Shown here piece by piece: positions 1-7,670 of a DNA stretch of 26,921 nt (its first letter is position 1; each line of letters starts with the position of its first letter). The DNA is taken from positions 1 through 26,921 of the forward strand of contig CAJUHZ010000032.1 in assembly GCA_910585945.1 (NCBI GenBank), written 5' to 3'. Origin of the DNA: an uncultured Bilophila sp. (GTDB lineage: Bacteria > Desulfobacterota > Desulfovibrionia > Desulfovibrionales > Desulfovibrionaceae). The position numbers and the translations under genes are program-made. The notes beneath the pieces are model-generated. The model searched no databases. It was not told the origin of the DNA and saw only the letters and a program-made list of their open reading frames with translations.

Positions 1-130
1 ATGAAATGACTTCTACCGCCAGACGAAAGTCTGGCGCGGCGCGAAAAGCGCCGTGAATGAGCCAAAAACCACGTTTTTTGGCGAATGATCTTCATGATTC
101 AGCCCAAAGGCTGAATTATGAAATGGGTTC
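1..130 (+). repeat. Family A structured intergenic repeat, copy 1
   Basis: This stretch is a row of four hairpins: 17-36 (8-bp stem CGCCAGAC with a GAAA loop), 38-52 (GGCGC stem), 61-82 (GCCAAAAA stem around CCACG) and 97-116 (ATTCAGCC stem with a CAAA loop). The reverse complement of 7222-7345 matches nearly all of it. Shorter diverged copies lie at 339-400, 1584-1664 and 23416-23536. It carries the outer motif ATGAAATGACTTCT at its left end and ATGAAATGGGTTCT at its right end. No coding function is apparent; an ORF reading through it on the minus strand is an artefact of the GC-rich hairpins. Confidence 0.8.
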
Positions 131-221
131 TGACACGTCGTTCCGATTTCCCCGGCAACAGGGGCGCATGATTGACCAATGCGCATTCCCGGCGTAGGGC
201 TTTGCTCCCCGCAAACCGTGC

Positions 222-290
222 ATGCGCCTCTTTCAGGGCCGCCACTGCCCCGCCTGCCGCAAAGCCGTTTTTGCGTCCGGCGGCGCTCTG
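222..290 (-). repeat. Partial family B repeat (half copy)
   Basis: Read on the minus strand, this region matches the 3' half of the family B element seen complete at 25037-25196: the blocks CGCCGCCGGACG, an A-run, CGGCTTTGC and CAGGCGGG follow each other in the same order and spacing. The other half and the inverted ends are missing. The match is by eye and weaker than those among the other copies. Confidence 0.45.
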
Positions 291-338
291 ACAAGGGTCT
301 GCCCCCGGCGCGCCCCGCTTGAGCGGGGAAATCGTTTT

Positions 339-400
339 GCCGAAAAACGTGGTTTTCGGCGATCAAACCCGGCGCTGTCGCCGCATCAGGCGCTCGTCTG
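339..400 (-). repeat. Family A structured repeat, copy 2 (diverged)
   Basis: The hairpin at 339-360 (GCCGAAAA/TTTTCGGC around ACGTGG) is followed by a GGCG-rich block and a CAGGCG/CGTCTG hairpin at 387-400. This is the same order as the minus-strand reading of copy 1. The first stem differs from copy 1 by a paired change (A-T to G-C), so pairing is kept. The element ends exactly where the GGAGG ribosome site of the next gene begins (400-404). A CCCCGCT/AGCGGGG hairpin lies just upstream at 313-328. Confidence 0.65.
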
Positions 401-412
401 GAGGAAAACCGA

Positions 413-724
413 ATGCTGGTGGAAATGACATGCCTTGTGGGCGGCGTGCCTGTAGGCTACCTTCTGCGTTCCCGCAAGGCCGTGATCCGCGCGACGGAAC
501 AGAGCCTTGTCTGGTCCGTGCGCATTCTCCTTTTTCTTTTGGGTCTGAACCTTGGCGGCAACGAGGAGCTCATGGCCAACCTGGGGTCCATCGGCGCGCG
601 GGGCGTCTTCATCAGCCTGTGTTGCCTTGTCGGCACGCTTGCCGGCGCGCGCGCCATCAATCCTTTTGTGGCCGCCTGTTTTCCCGGCGCGGATCGGAAA
701 ACGCCCGGAGGCAGCCATCATTAA
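413..724 (+). CDS. lysO: LysO-type lysine exporter, N-terminal subunit
   Basis: A 103-residue membrane protein with two or three hydrophobic segments (about residues 5-17, 30-48 and 60-85). It resembles the N-terminal part of LysO/YbjE (DUF340), which exports L-lysine and toxic lysine analogues across the inner membrane. E. coli LysO is one chain of about 300 residues. Here the same regions are split between this gene and the next, both starting with their own ribosome site (GGAGG at 400-404 here). The two genes are in the same frame, but the 93-nt spacer has more than one in-frame stop (722-724 and 743-745). This looks like a genuine two-gene arrangement rather than a recent nonsense mutation. 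Such split forms are known in other bacteria. The family call rests on overall resemblance and on the downstream partner. Confidence 0.7.
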   Translation: MLVEMTCLVGGVPVGYLLRSRKAVIRATEQSLVWSVRILLFLLGLNLGGNEELMANLGSIGARGVFISLCCLVGTLAGARAINPFVAACFPGADRKTPGGSHH

Positions 725-817
725 AACGCCGGCCGGACCGGTAATGCCCCGCCGCCAGACGGCGGGCGAACGCTTCCCCGCTTTCGCGCGAGACAAGAGA
801 CTCAAGAGGATCGAATC

Positions 818-1420
818 TTGAAAGAATCATTCATCATCCTGCTCTTTTTCTGCGCCGGAGTTCTTCTCGGCCGGCTGGACGTACTGCCTTCCGCCATTGC
901 GGAAAGCGACGCCGTGACGTGGATCGTCTACCTGATGCTGGCGGCCGTGGGCATGGGGCTTGGTTTTGACGTGCGGGCCTGGCGCATCCTGCGCGAACTC
1001 AAGGGCTGGGTGCTGGCGGTTCCGGCGGTGATCATCCTTGGCACCGCGGCAGGCGCGATCGGCGCGTGGCTTCTTCTCAACGACATGAGCCTGCGCGATG
1101 TCCTGGCCGTGGCCGCCGGCTTCGGCTACTACAGCCTTTCAAGCATGCTGATCGCGCGCGAGGCCGATGCGAGCCTTGCCTCCATGGCCCTGCTCGCCAA
1201 CATGACGCGCGAACTCGCCGCCCTTGTCTTCGCGCCGCTCCTTGTCCGCCTGGCGGGCGGCCTCGGCCCTCTGGCCGCGGCCGGCGCGGCAAGCGACACC
1301 TGTCTCTCCGTCATCATCCGCACCTCGGGCGAACGCAACGCCATTCTTGCCGTCTTTTCGGGAATGTTGATCACGGTGCTGGTGCCCGTGTTCATCACGG
1401 CCATTTTCGCCTGGATGTAG
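818..1420 (+). CDS. lysO: LysO-type lysine exporter, C-terminal subunit
   Basis: A 200-residue polytopic membrane protein with about six hydrophobic segments. Its features match the C-terminal core of LysO/DUF340: a GFGYYSLSS motif near residues 107-115, a polar MTRELAALVF segment near 130-140 and a conserved ASDTCLSVI segment near 158-166. In E. coli LysO, charged membrane residues in this half are needed for lysine export. The start is a TTG at 818, chosen because AAGAGGA at 804-810 is well spaced from it and no ATG is better placed. It most likely assembles with the product of 413-724 and is co-transcribed with it. The substrate (lysine) is inferred from the family and not visible in the sequence. 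Confidence 0.8.
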   Translation: MKESFIILLFFCAGVLLGRLDVLPSAIAESDAVTWIVYLMLAAVGMGLGFDVRAWRILRELKGWVLAVPAVIILGTAAGAIGAWLLLNDMSLRDVLAVAAGFGYYSLSSMLIAREADASLASMALLANMTRELAALVFAPLLVRLAGGLGPLAAAGAASDTCLSVIIRTSGERNAILAVFSGMLITVLVPVFITAIFAWM

Positions 1421-1886
1421 AGCGTTTTCCCAATGAATTGCGGGTGAAGGCCCGGCGGCCGCGAGAGCGGACGCCCGTGCCGAACAAGCGGGCAAACCGC
1501 GTTTTGCCGCGCCTGCCCCGCTCCGCGGGGAAGTGACGGCAACGACGCGATTGAAAATGAATAGTTTCATCGCAAAATGCTCTGGAAGTCGTTTCATGAT
1601 TCATGCGGCGCGAAAGCGCCGTGACTGAACCGGAAAGCAACGTTCTCCGGCGAATGACGAAATGTTTGTGCAGTCAGGGATCGTGAAAATGCCGGTCGCA
1701 ATACGGATGCCGGGACGGCGGAGCCGACAGGTTGACGGCGTCAGCGGGAAAGACTATCGAAAAAACTCGCCCCGCCGGCCGCATCGCCCCCTTGGCGCCC
1801 CTTTGGCTCCCCCCTGGCTTCTTTGACGCCTTTAGCGCCGGCGGCCGATGCCCCAAAAACGCGCGGCGGCAAAACACGAGGTGAAC
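1421..1886. other. Intergenic region with hairpins and one family A copy
   Basis: This 466-bp gap has no convincing gene. Hairpins lie at about 1492-1510 (GGCAAA/TTTTGCC) and 1518-1533 (CCCCGC/GCGGGG); the latter resembles the hairpin preceding the family A copy at 339. A family A copy occupies 1584-1664. From 1665 to 1886 I see only GC-rich sequence with a C-rich run at 1790-1820 and no clear promoter. A long minus-strand ORF crossing it is a shadow of the next gene. Confidence 0.5.
1584..1664 (+). repeat. Family A structured repeat, copy 3 (diverged)
   Basis: Same orientation as copy 1. The GGAAGTCGTTTCATGATTC end is followed by hairpin GGCGCGAAAGCGCC (1607-1620), the linker GTGACTGAA and hairpin 1630-1650 (CCGGA/TCCGG arms), then CGAATGACGAAATG. 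The second hairpin arms differ from copy 1 on both sides, so the stem is kept while the sequence changes. Confidence 0.65.
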
Positions 1887-3107
1887 ATGAGGGTATTCCC
1901 GCGGGCAGGCGCGTTGCTTGCCCTTCTGGCGTTTCTTGTGCTCGGCGCGAGCGGCACATGGGCAAAAGGTTCCGATATAGACAAGGCAAAACCGAATCTC
2001 CCCAAAGAACTGGAAGCGGCCCTGACGGAGCTGTTTGAAGCCGTGCCGGCGGGGCGGGCCGATCCGGACGAGCACGTCGTCAACATGGTCCTGCGCTTTG
2101 TTGTGGGAACGGACAGCGGCACCTTTCTCCACCCGGCGAGCCGCGCGCACGGCGTGGGCGTTTTTTACCGCGACACGATCCGCCAGCCCCTCCGCGTCAT
2201 TGCCGGATATATCGTCGATCCCGCCGTGCCGGCCGAGGCCGTCTACCCCGCCACCGTGCGCCGCGGCGCATGGCTCCCCGGCGGCATCGCCTCGGCAGGC
2301 CCCGCCCTGCTCAAGGCCGCCTGGCCGCCGGCCAAACCGCTCATGGCGCGCGGGCAGGAACGCGAGGAAACCACGCCGGAACTTTCCAGCGGCTGCTATT
2401 ACAGCTATGCCCTTGATCGCCTCTTCATCCTCACCGGGATGGGCGGGCGCACGGCGCTGATGACGGTTTCCGTCATGCCCAAAGCGTCCGGGGTTGGCCT
2501 GAAAGGAGCCATCGCCGGGAAGGACGCCGACTGGAAGTACGTCTATACGGAAAAAAAGGGCACCAACCTCCCCATGCTCAGTTGGGCCGAAACCTACCTG
2601 TACGGATCGGCCACGCTGAACATCTTCATCGAATCCGCTCCGGGAAGCCGGCAGACCGACGTGTATACTTTCAAATGGGCCAAGGCGGGCTGGTCCGGCA
2701 TGAATGTGGTGAAACCCTCCCACATCATGGCGGGCGTCAAACGCTATCTCGGCGGCCTCAAGACGTTCATGGAGTCGAGCAAGCGCCCGCAGGCGGCGGA
2801 AATAGCCGCATGGTCCGCCGAACTGCAACGCTGCTCCACCGATGAACTCCAGCACATGCTTTCCGCCTTCGCCGCGGATCTGGAAGAGCGGGCGGCCCAC
2901 AACGAGATTCTCTCCCGGCCGGAGTTCCAGGCCGTGCTTGACAATGGCGGCTATGCCGCCCGCCTGAACAGGGAAAACGCCGTGGCCGAAATCCTGAAAC
3001 TGCGCGTGCGCAAGGCGTTGGGGCTTTCCGTGCCGGTTGTGGCGCATCCGGTTCCGGCGCGTTCCGAAACAGCCGCCCGGGCGGATGAGGCAGGGACCGC
3101 TTCATGA
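1887..3107 (+). CDS. Secreted protein of unknown function
   Basis: A 406-residue protein with a clear Sec signal peptide: charged MRVFPR start, a leucine-rich core at residues 8-20 and a likely cleavage after TWA near residue 26. I do not recognise the mature domain. It includes a GVGVFYRDT segment and an RRGAWLPGG segment in the first half, an aromatic-rich ALDRLF and AETYLYG middle, and a helical charged C-terminal third ending in a proline/alanine tail. The ATG at 1887 follows GAGGTG and gives a proper signal peptide, so the in-frame ATG at 1848 is less likely. The stop overlaps the next start (ATGA at 3104-3107), implying translational coupling with the HisD-like gene and probably an operon with the EF-G paralogue. 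It probably acts in the periplasm. Confidence 0.75.
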   Translation: MRVFPRAGALLALLAFLVLGASGTWAKGSDIDKAKPNLPKELEAALTELFEAVPAGRADPDEHVVNMVLRFVVGTDSGTFLHPASRAHGVGVFYRDTIRQPLRVIAGYIVDPAVPAEAVYPATVRRGAWLPGGIASAGPALLKAAWPPAKPLMARGQEREETTPELSSGCYYSYALDRLFILTGMGGRTALMTVSVMPKASGVGLKGAIAGKDADWKYVYTEKKGTNLPMLSWAETYLYGSATLNIFIESAPGSRQTDVYTFKWAKAGWSGMNVVKPSHIMAGVKRYLGGLKTFMESSKRPQAAEIAAWSAELQRCSTDELQHMLSAFAADLEERAAHNEILSRPEFQAVLDNGGYAARLNRENAVAEILKLRVRKALGLSVPVVAHPVPARSETAARADEAGTAS

Positions 3108-3979
3108 GCGCCCCCTCCCCTGCCGGTTTCCGGACGGACGATCTCCTGCCGCGCGCCCCGGAAGACGACAGCCCGCGCCGGCAGGCGACGCCGCATCAGC
3201 CGGATCAAGCGTGCCAGCCGGATCGATCGGAGGAGGCGGAAGCCCCTGAAACATGGCCGGACGAGTGGGAGACGTGGCGCGTCCCCGACGCCGATCTGGA
3301 AACGGCCTACGAGGCCACTCCCGCCCCGGAGCGGGCCAGAATCAAGAGCACTCTGGCTCTCGTGCAGGCCCTGCACCACGAACAACCGGCGCTGTCCGAA
3401 GAACGTGTCGTCCCGGCCGGAGCGGGTTACGGATACATGCGCCGCACGGTCCCCGCGCCGTGGGCGCTCCTGCTGCTGGGGCCGGGCGCTCCTTCCCCTG
3501 TCCGCGTTGCGGCGGCGATCATGCCGGCCCACCTTGCCGGAGTTCCCCTGCTTGGGGCCATGTGGACAGGCGGCGGCCGCGCGCCGGAAGCGCTTCTGGC
3601 CGCTCTGGAGCTTGCCGGCGTGGAACATGTCTTTGCCCCGTCCGCGCCAATGGACCCGGCGGCCGCTCTGGCCGCAATGCGAACATGGCACGGCACGGCA
3701 GCGACGCCCGGCCGGCTGCTGCTTCTGGACGCCGCGCCGATCCCGCCGGATCGGCTGTGTCTGGCGGAACGCGCGGCAGCCGTTCCCGTCTGGACGGAAC
3801 GTCCGTACCCCCGCATCGCCTCGCGCCTGACGCTGGCCCCGGGCGTTGACGATCTCCGGGCGCATCCGGATCTGCCGCCGGCGTTTTTCCGCAACACCTC
3901 CATAACGATTTTTCCCGCGAGCCATGCCGCGGCCGGCATATCCGACATATCGGGCGCGGCCGGCCGGCGGAATCCCTAA
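3104..3979 (+). CDS. Short histidinol dehydrogenase-like protein
   Basis: A 291-residue protein. Residues 1-50 are proline-, aspartate- and glutamate-rich and look disordered. Residues about 100-200 resemble the N-terminal Rossmann-like part of histidinol dehydrogenase: an R-x-V-P segment, then LLLGPGAPSPVRVAAA, PAHLAGVPLLG and a LELAGVEHVF block, matching the HisD order of VPGG...PSTVLMNAIPAKVAGV and AAHLAGVDRIF. HisD is about 430 residues and carries zinc and catalytic His/Glu residues in parts I cannot find here, so it is unlikely to make histidine. The start overlaps the upstream stop. The EF-G gene begins 25 bp after the stop. Such short HisD-like proteins may have another role. The family link is by motif resemblance only. 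Confidence 0.55.
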   Translation: MSAPSPAGFRTDDLLPRAPEDDSPRRQATPHQPDQACQPDRSEEAEAPETWPDEWETWRVPDADLETAYEATPAPERARIKSTLALVQALHHEQPALSEERVVPAGAGYGYMRRTVPAPWALLLLGPGAPSPVRVAAAIMPAHLAGVPLLGAMWTGGGRAPEALLAALELAGVEHVFAPSAPMDPAAALAAMRTWHGTAATPGRLLLLDAAPIPPDRLCLAERAAAVPVWTERPYPRIASRLTLAPGVDDLRAHPDLPPAFFRNTSITIFPASHAAAGISDISGAAGRRNP

Positions 3980-4004
3980 CCCTGTGTTCGCAAAGGAAGT
4001 CCCC

Positions 4005-6050
4005 ATGTCCGATCCTGCTCCCTCCGCCGTCCGGAATATCGGCATCATCGCGCATATCGACGCGGGCAAGACGACGCTTACCGAGCGGATGCTCTTTTAC
4101 ACGCGCAAAATCCACCGCATGGGCGAAGTGCACGACGGCACGGCCACCATGGATTACCTTCCGGAAGAGCAGGAACGCGGCATCACCATCACCTCGGCCT
4201 GCACCACCTGCGAATGGAATGGGGTCGCCGTGAATGTGATCGACACCCCGGGACATGTGGACTTCACCATTGAAGTGGAACGCTCCCTCCGCGTGCTGGA
4301 CGGCGCTGTCGGCGTCTTCTGCGCCGTGGGCGGGGTGGAGCCGCAATCGGAAACGGTGTGGCGGCAATCGGAAAGCTTCGGCGTGCCCAAAATCGCCTTT
4401 GTGAACAAGATGGATCGAACCGGCGCGGATTTCGCCGCGGTTCTGGACGCGCTGGAAACGCGCCTCCACGCCGTGCCCCTGCCGCTCGTCATTCCCGTGG
4501 GCGCGGGCGAAAGCTTCAACGGTCTCATCGACCTCATCACCCTGGAGCGGCTGGATTTTGATCAGGCCGATCAGGGGCAGACCTGGACGCGCCGCCCCCT
4601 GGCCGAAGCCGCTCCCGAGGAACAGGATCTCGCCGCGACATGGCGGGAGCGGATGCTCGAACGCCTGGCCGAAAACGACGATGTCTTTCTTGAGCGCTAT
4701 CTGGAGCAGGACTGCGACGCGGAGACCATCCGCGCCGCGGTGCGGCGGACCACGCTGGCCAGACGGCTGACGCCCGTGCTCTGCGGATCGGCCCTGCGCA
4801 ATACCGGCGTGCAGCCCCTGCTGGACGCGGTGATCGCCTGCCTGCCCTCTCCGGAGGACGCCCCGCCCGCATCGGCGCACAACCCGAAGGACGGCAGTAC
4901 GGAGGCGGTCTCCTGCTCCCCCGGCGCGCCGCTGCTCGGGCTTGTTTTCAAGGTGATCATGGACGGCGGACGCAAACTCGCCTTCCTCAGAATCTACTCC
5001 GGAACCCTGCGCGAAGGCGACGCCTGTCGCAACGTCACGCAAGGGGCGGACGAGCGGGTTTCGCGCCTGTACCGCCTCCATGCGGATCGGCGGGAACAAC
5101 TGGCCGAAGCCCGGGCCGGAGACATCGCGGCCGTGATCGGCCTGCGATCCGCCCGCACCGGCGACACCATCGCCGCGCCGGGCGGCGAACTGCTGCTGGA
5201 GAGCATCGCCTCCTGCCAGCCGGTCATCTCGCTCGCCCTGGAGCCGCGCAACGCCGACGACGGAAAGAGCCTTGACGAAGCCCTCGCCCGTTTCACCGTG
5301 GAAGATCCCACGCTGACCGTGAGCGTGGATGAAGGATCGGGGCACCGCATCCTTTCCGGCATGGGCGAGCTTCACCTTGACGTCGTGCTGGAGCGGATCA
5401 GACGGGAATACCGCATCAGCCCGCGCGTGGGCCGGCCGCAGGTGATCCGGCGTGAAACGCCCGCCCGTGCGGCTGAAGCCGAAGAAAGCTTCGAGCGCGA
5501 ACTCGGCAAGGAAACGCACCAGGGCCGCGTGGCCCTGACCCTGCTGCCCAGAGAGCGCGGGGCCGGCAACCGCATCCGCTTCGCCCCGGCTGTGACCGAA
5601 GCCCCCCTGCCGGACGCGCTCCGTCAGGCAGTGATCGCGGGGGTGGAAAACGCCCTGCAGTCAAGCCCTCTTTCCGGCTGCCCCGTGCAGGATGCGGATG
5701 TGGAAATCCGCGCCGTGCCCCGATCCGAAGGGCTGACCACGCCTGTCGGTGTGCACATGGCCGCGGGCATGGCCTTGCGAGCCGCGCTGGACCTCGCCGG
5801 CGTGACCACGCTTGAGCCGATCATGAATGTGGAACTCTCCATGCCCGAAACCTGCCTTGGCCCGGCCATCAGCCTCTTCGGCACACGGGGCGGCAAGGTG
5901 GAAGACATTCAGGATCGGGCCGGAATCAAAATCGTGCGCGGGCTTGCGCCGCTGAGCCGACTGTTCGGCTTTTCAACGGATCTTCGGTCCGCCACGCAGG
6001 GACGGGCCGGCCTGGTGATGACTTTCGAGCGGTTTGACGCGCTGGCCTAG
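4005..6050 (+). CDS. Elongation factor G paralogue with altered domain IV
   Basis: A 681-residue translational GTPase. The G domain is intact: P-loop AHIDAGKTT (16-24), switch I RGITITSA (58-65), DTPGH (80-84) and NKMD (134-137). Domains II and III follow (about 308-475, including SGMGELHLDV at 451-460). Domain V ends with GFSTDLRSATQGRAG (655-669). Domain IV (about 485-600) departs from translocation EF-G: the usual RQSGGRGQYG loop is replaced by ERELGKETHQGR (497-508), and the usual VDSSE loop region reads RSEGLTTPVGVHMAAG (573-588). Those loops enter the decoding centre in normal EF-G. This is probably an auxiliary EF-G (EF-G2 type) with a role in recycling, stress or regulation. Start ATG 4005 follows AAGGAAGT; the longer frame from 3924 overlaps the upstream gene. 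A MITE-like element abuts the stop codon. Confidence 0.85.
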   Translation: MSDPAPSAVRNIGIIAHIDAGKTTLTERMLFYTRKIHRMGEVHDGTATMDYLPEEQERGITITSACTTCEWNGVAVNVIDTPGHVDFTIEVERSLRVLDGAVGVFCAVGGVEPQSETVWRQSESFGVPKIAFVNKMDRTGADFAAVLDALETRLHAVPLPLVIPVGAGESFNGLIDLITLERLDFDQADQGQTWTRRPLAEAAPEEQDLAATWRERMLERLAENDDVFLERYLEQDCDAETIRAAVRRTTLARRLTPVLCGSALRNTGVQPLLDAVIACLPSPEDAPPASAHNPKDGSTEAVSCSPGAPLLGLVFKVIMDGGRKLAFLRIYSGTLREGDACRNVTQGADERVSRLYRLHADRREQLAEARAGDIAAVIGLRSARTGDTIAAPGGELLLESIASCQPVISLALEPRNADDGKSLDEALARFTVEDPTLTVSVDEGSGHRILSGMGELHLDVVLERIRREYRISPRVGRPQVIRRETPARAAEAEESFERELGKETHQGRVALTLLPRERGAGNRIRFAPAVTEAPLPDALRQAVIAGVENALQSSPLSGCPVQDADVEIRAVPRSEGLTTPVGVHMAAGMALRAALDLAGVTTLEPIMNVELSMPETCLGPAISLFGTRGGKVEDIQDRAGIKIVRGLAPLSRLFGFSTDLRSATQGRAGLVMTFERFDALA

Positions 6051-6177
6051 GGCCTGTTCACACAAACAGAGAATAAACATAATTTTTACAAATGGTTATC
6101 CTCTTTTGGGGCGAGGCTGAATTTCCCTTCCAACCCGCTTCACTCATTGGAAAAACTCAGCATAGTGTGAACAGCCC
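6051..6177. mobile_element. 127-bp MITE-like element with CTAG target duplication
   Basis: The ends are GGCCTGTTCACAC (6051-6063) and GTGTGAACAGCCC (6165-6177), inverted repeats matching at 12 of 13 positions. CTAG flanks both sides (6047-6050 and 6178-6181), which fits the YTAR 4-bp duplication of the IS5 group. The interior is AT-richer than its surroundings and has no ORF. The left duplication includes the stop codon TAG of the EF-G paralogue, so insertion kept that gene intact. It is a non-autonomous element; no partner transposase is in the window. Confidence 0.75.
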
Positions 6178-6187
6178 CTAGTGTTGT

Positions 6188-6335
6188 GTCAAGCCTCAAA
6201 TGTCGGATAAAGCCGTTTTTTTCGGCCGGCAAGGCAAGCATTGGGCGAAGCTGTAGTGGACATGCAGTCAATGCTGGCCCTGCAATGCCGCCGGAAGCAA
6301 AAACGGCCTTGCAGCAGATGGGTTCATGAGGGCTG
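6188..6335 (+). repeat. Family B long-palindrome repeat, copy 1
   Basis: This aligns along its length with 25037-25196: AAAGCCGTTTTTT, CGGCCGGCAAGGCA, GACATGC, GCCGCCGGA and GGGTTCATGAGGGCTG occur in the same order. The arms 6229-6243 and 6269-6283 (GCAAGGCAAGCATTG with CAATGCTGGCCCTGC) pair, and the outer AAAGCCGTTTTT pairs with AAAAACGGCCTT. The right end TTCATGAGGGCTG (6323-6335) is intact, while the left end (AAGCCTCAAATG) is degenerate. It lies 8 bp from the stop of the AraC-type gene. Confidence 0.75.
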
Positions 6336-6343
6336 ATCAGGCA

Positions 6344-7156
6344 TCAGGAATCCGCGCCGCGCCCCTTGCCCACAGCCCCCGGCGTGCGCCCGAACTGTTT
6401 TTTGAACGCGGAAATGAACGCCGAAACCGAATTGTAGCCGCAATCAAGAGCCACGGCCGTCACGCTCCGGCCTTCCTCAATGCGGGACATGGCCTGTTGC
6501 AGGCGCATGCCGCGCAACCATCGTCCGAAAGTCTGCCCTGTCTGGCGAATGAAAAGCCGCGACAGCGTTTTGGGGGACATGCCGAGTTCCCGGCTCCAGT
6601 CTTCCAGCCGGATCGGCCTGTCCGGCGCGGCAAGGGCTTGCGCGCACAGTTCCACCAGCCGCCGCTCGTGCGGCATGAGCAGGGGCGCACCCACCTCCTT
6701 GCTGCATTTCAGCCGGTCAATGAGCACACGGCCGATCCGCTCATCCTCTTCCCGCCGCAGATCCAGCTTGAGATCATCCACTGCCAGAAGAAGCTCACGC
6801 AGGAGCGGCGTCAGCTCAATGGCGTGATAGCGCGTGAAACGCGAGGCCTCGCCCAGGGCCGAAGGGTGGATGAACAGGGAGCGGTTGGCGCACGCCTCGG
6901 GCATGTACCATTCATGCTGCAAGCCCGGCGGAACCCATACCGCGCGCCATGCCTGGCCGAGAAAGTTCCCGAAGCTCGTGCTCATGACGATGCTGCCCGC
7001 TGAAACCCACGTCAGTTCCCCCCAGTCCGAGTGCACATGGTAGTCGCTCCAGGTGCCGGCATCCTGCCGTTTGTTGAACGCGTAGAGGTAACGGATTTCG
7101 TCCACAAAGCGCGGATCGTCGGCGCGCGGATTCCAGTAATGGCGGCGAATCGGCAT
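6344..7156 (-). CDS. AraC-family transcriptional regulator with cupin-like sensor
   Basis: A 270-residue one-component regulator. Residues 1-120 form a cupin-like effector domain (HVHSDWGELTW near 41-50, WVPPGLQHEWYMP near 74-86). Residues about 165-261 form the double helix-turn-helix of the AraC/XylS family: LEDWSRELGMSPKTLSRLF (184-202) for the first helix pair and the signature GYNSVSAFISAFKKQFGRTPG region (240-260) for the second. The length and cupin-plus-HTH layout match the NimR/YeaM type. The start has an excellent AGGAGG site. The gene diverges from the amidohydrolase/TRAP cluster that starts at 7671, so it most likely controls that cluster in response to its substrate, though the gap also holds a family A repeat. 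No operator repeats could be picked out. Confidence 0.9.
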   Translation of the reverse strand: MPIRRHYWNPRADDPRFVDEIRYLYAFNKRQDAGTWSDYHVHSDWGELTWVSAGSIVMSTSFGNFLGQAWRAVWVPPGLQHEWYMPEACANRSLFIHPSALGEASRFTRYHAIELTPLLRELLLAVDDLKLDLRREEDERIGRVLIDRLKCSKEVGAPLLMPHERRLVELCAQALAAPDRPIRLEDWSRELGMSPKTLSRLFIRQTGQTFGRWLRGMRLQQAMSRIEEGRSVTAVALDCGYNSVSAFISAFKKQFGRTPGAVGKGRGADS

Positions 7157-7221
7157 GACGCCCTCCTCTGCACGCGGCGCCCGAAAACGCCGCGCGAAAC
7201 GGTTTCGGTTCCCCCTCTCTA

Positions 7222-7345
7222 GAACTCATTTCATAATTCAGCCCAAAGGCTGAATTATGAAGATCATTCGCCAAAAAACGTGGTTTTTGGCCCATTCACG
7301 GCGCTTTTCGCGCCGCGCCAGACTCTCGTCCGGCGTTGGAAGCTT
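7222..7345 (-). repeat. Family A structured intergenic repeat, copy 4
   Basis: A near-identical inverted copy of 1-130. It has hairpins at 7236-7255 (ATTCAGCC/GGCTGAAT), 7270-7291 (GCCAAAAA/TTTTTGGC around ACGTGG), 7300-7314 (GGCGC/GCGCC) and 7316-7335 (CGCCAGAC/GTCCGGCG). Against copy 1, the few differences fall mostly in loops or are tolerated in stems. It sits in the divergent promoter region between the AraC-type regulator and the amidohydrolase, about 65 bp upstream of the regulator start. Confidence 0.85.
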
Positions 7346-7670
7346 CTATTGAAATACATGAAACTTTCCGACTTTGTCTTTCTTTTTCCCAATTTGTCCT
7401 TTTGACGTTATTTTTTGTCCATTTTGCGCAAGAATATGTCGATATTATGCCCTACATTCGGTTCAAGGCGGATATTCCTGTTTTAGCTTCGCGGCATCAT
7501 GCTGTTCTTTTTAATAAAAAAGAAGAGAAGGCTGCTCTCTTTCTCATCGCGTCCGGCAAGTTAAAAAAAGCGCAATTGCTCAAAAAGGACAGCGCGCTCC
7601 GCCCGTCATGCCGGCCCGACAACCGCGTCCCGCCATTTTCGGGCGCGCGTCACCGCAAGGAGCGGATTCC
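7346..7670. other. AT-rich leader upstream of the amidohydrolase cluster
   Basis: This stretch is markedly richer in A and T than the flanking genes, with T-runs at 7379-7425 and a TTCTTTTT/AAAAAAGAA inverted repeat at 7505-7524. It should hold the promoter of the 7671 operon. TTGACG at 7402-7407 could be a -35 box and TATTAT at 7443-7448 a -10 box, but they are not correctly spaced for each other, so I make no firm promoter call. An open frame runs through from 7336, but it continues into the amidohydrolase in another frame and has no ribosome site. Confidence 0.4.

Noticed and set aside
13..366. Minus-strand ORF across the first repeats
   Set aside because: It runs through family A copies 1 and 2 and partial family B; the same peptide fragment recurs wherever the repeats occur, which marks non-coding repeat sequence.
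725..817. lysO as a single gene broken by a recent nonsense mutation
   Set aside because: There is more than one in-frame stop in the spacer, and the second half has its own good ribosome site and TTG start.
1674..3047. Long minus-strand ORF of 457 codons
   Set aside because: It is a shadow of the secreted-protein gene on the plus strand, which has a signal peptide and ribosome site. GC-rich DNA often leaves such antisense frames open.
7402..7448. Sigma-70 promoter TTGACG...TATTAT for the amidohydrolase operon
   Set aside because: The spacing between the boxes is 35 bp, far from the usual 16-18 bp, so the pair cannot form one promoter.
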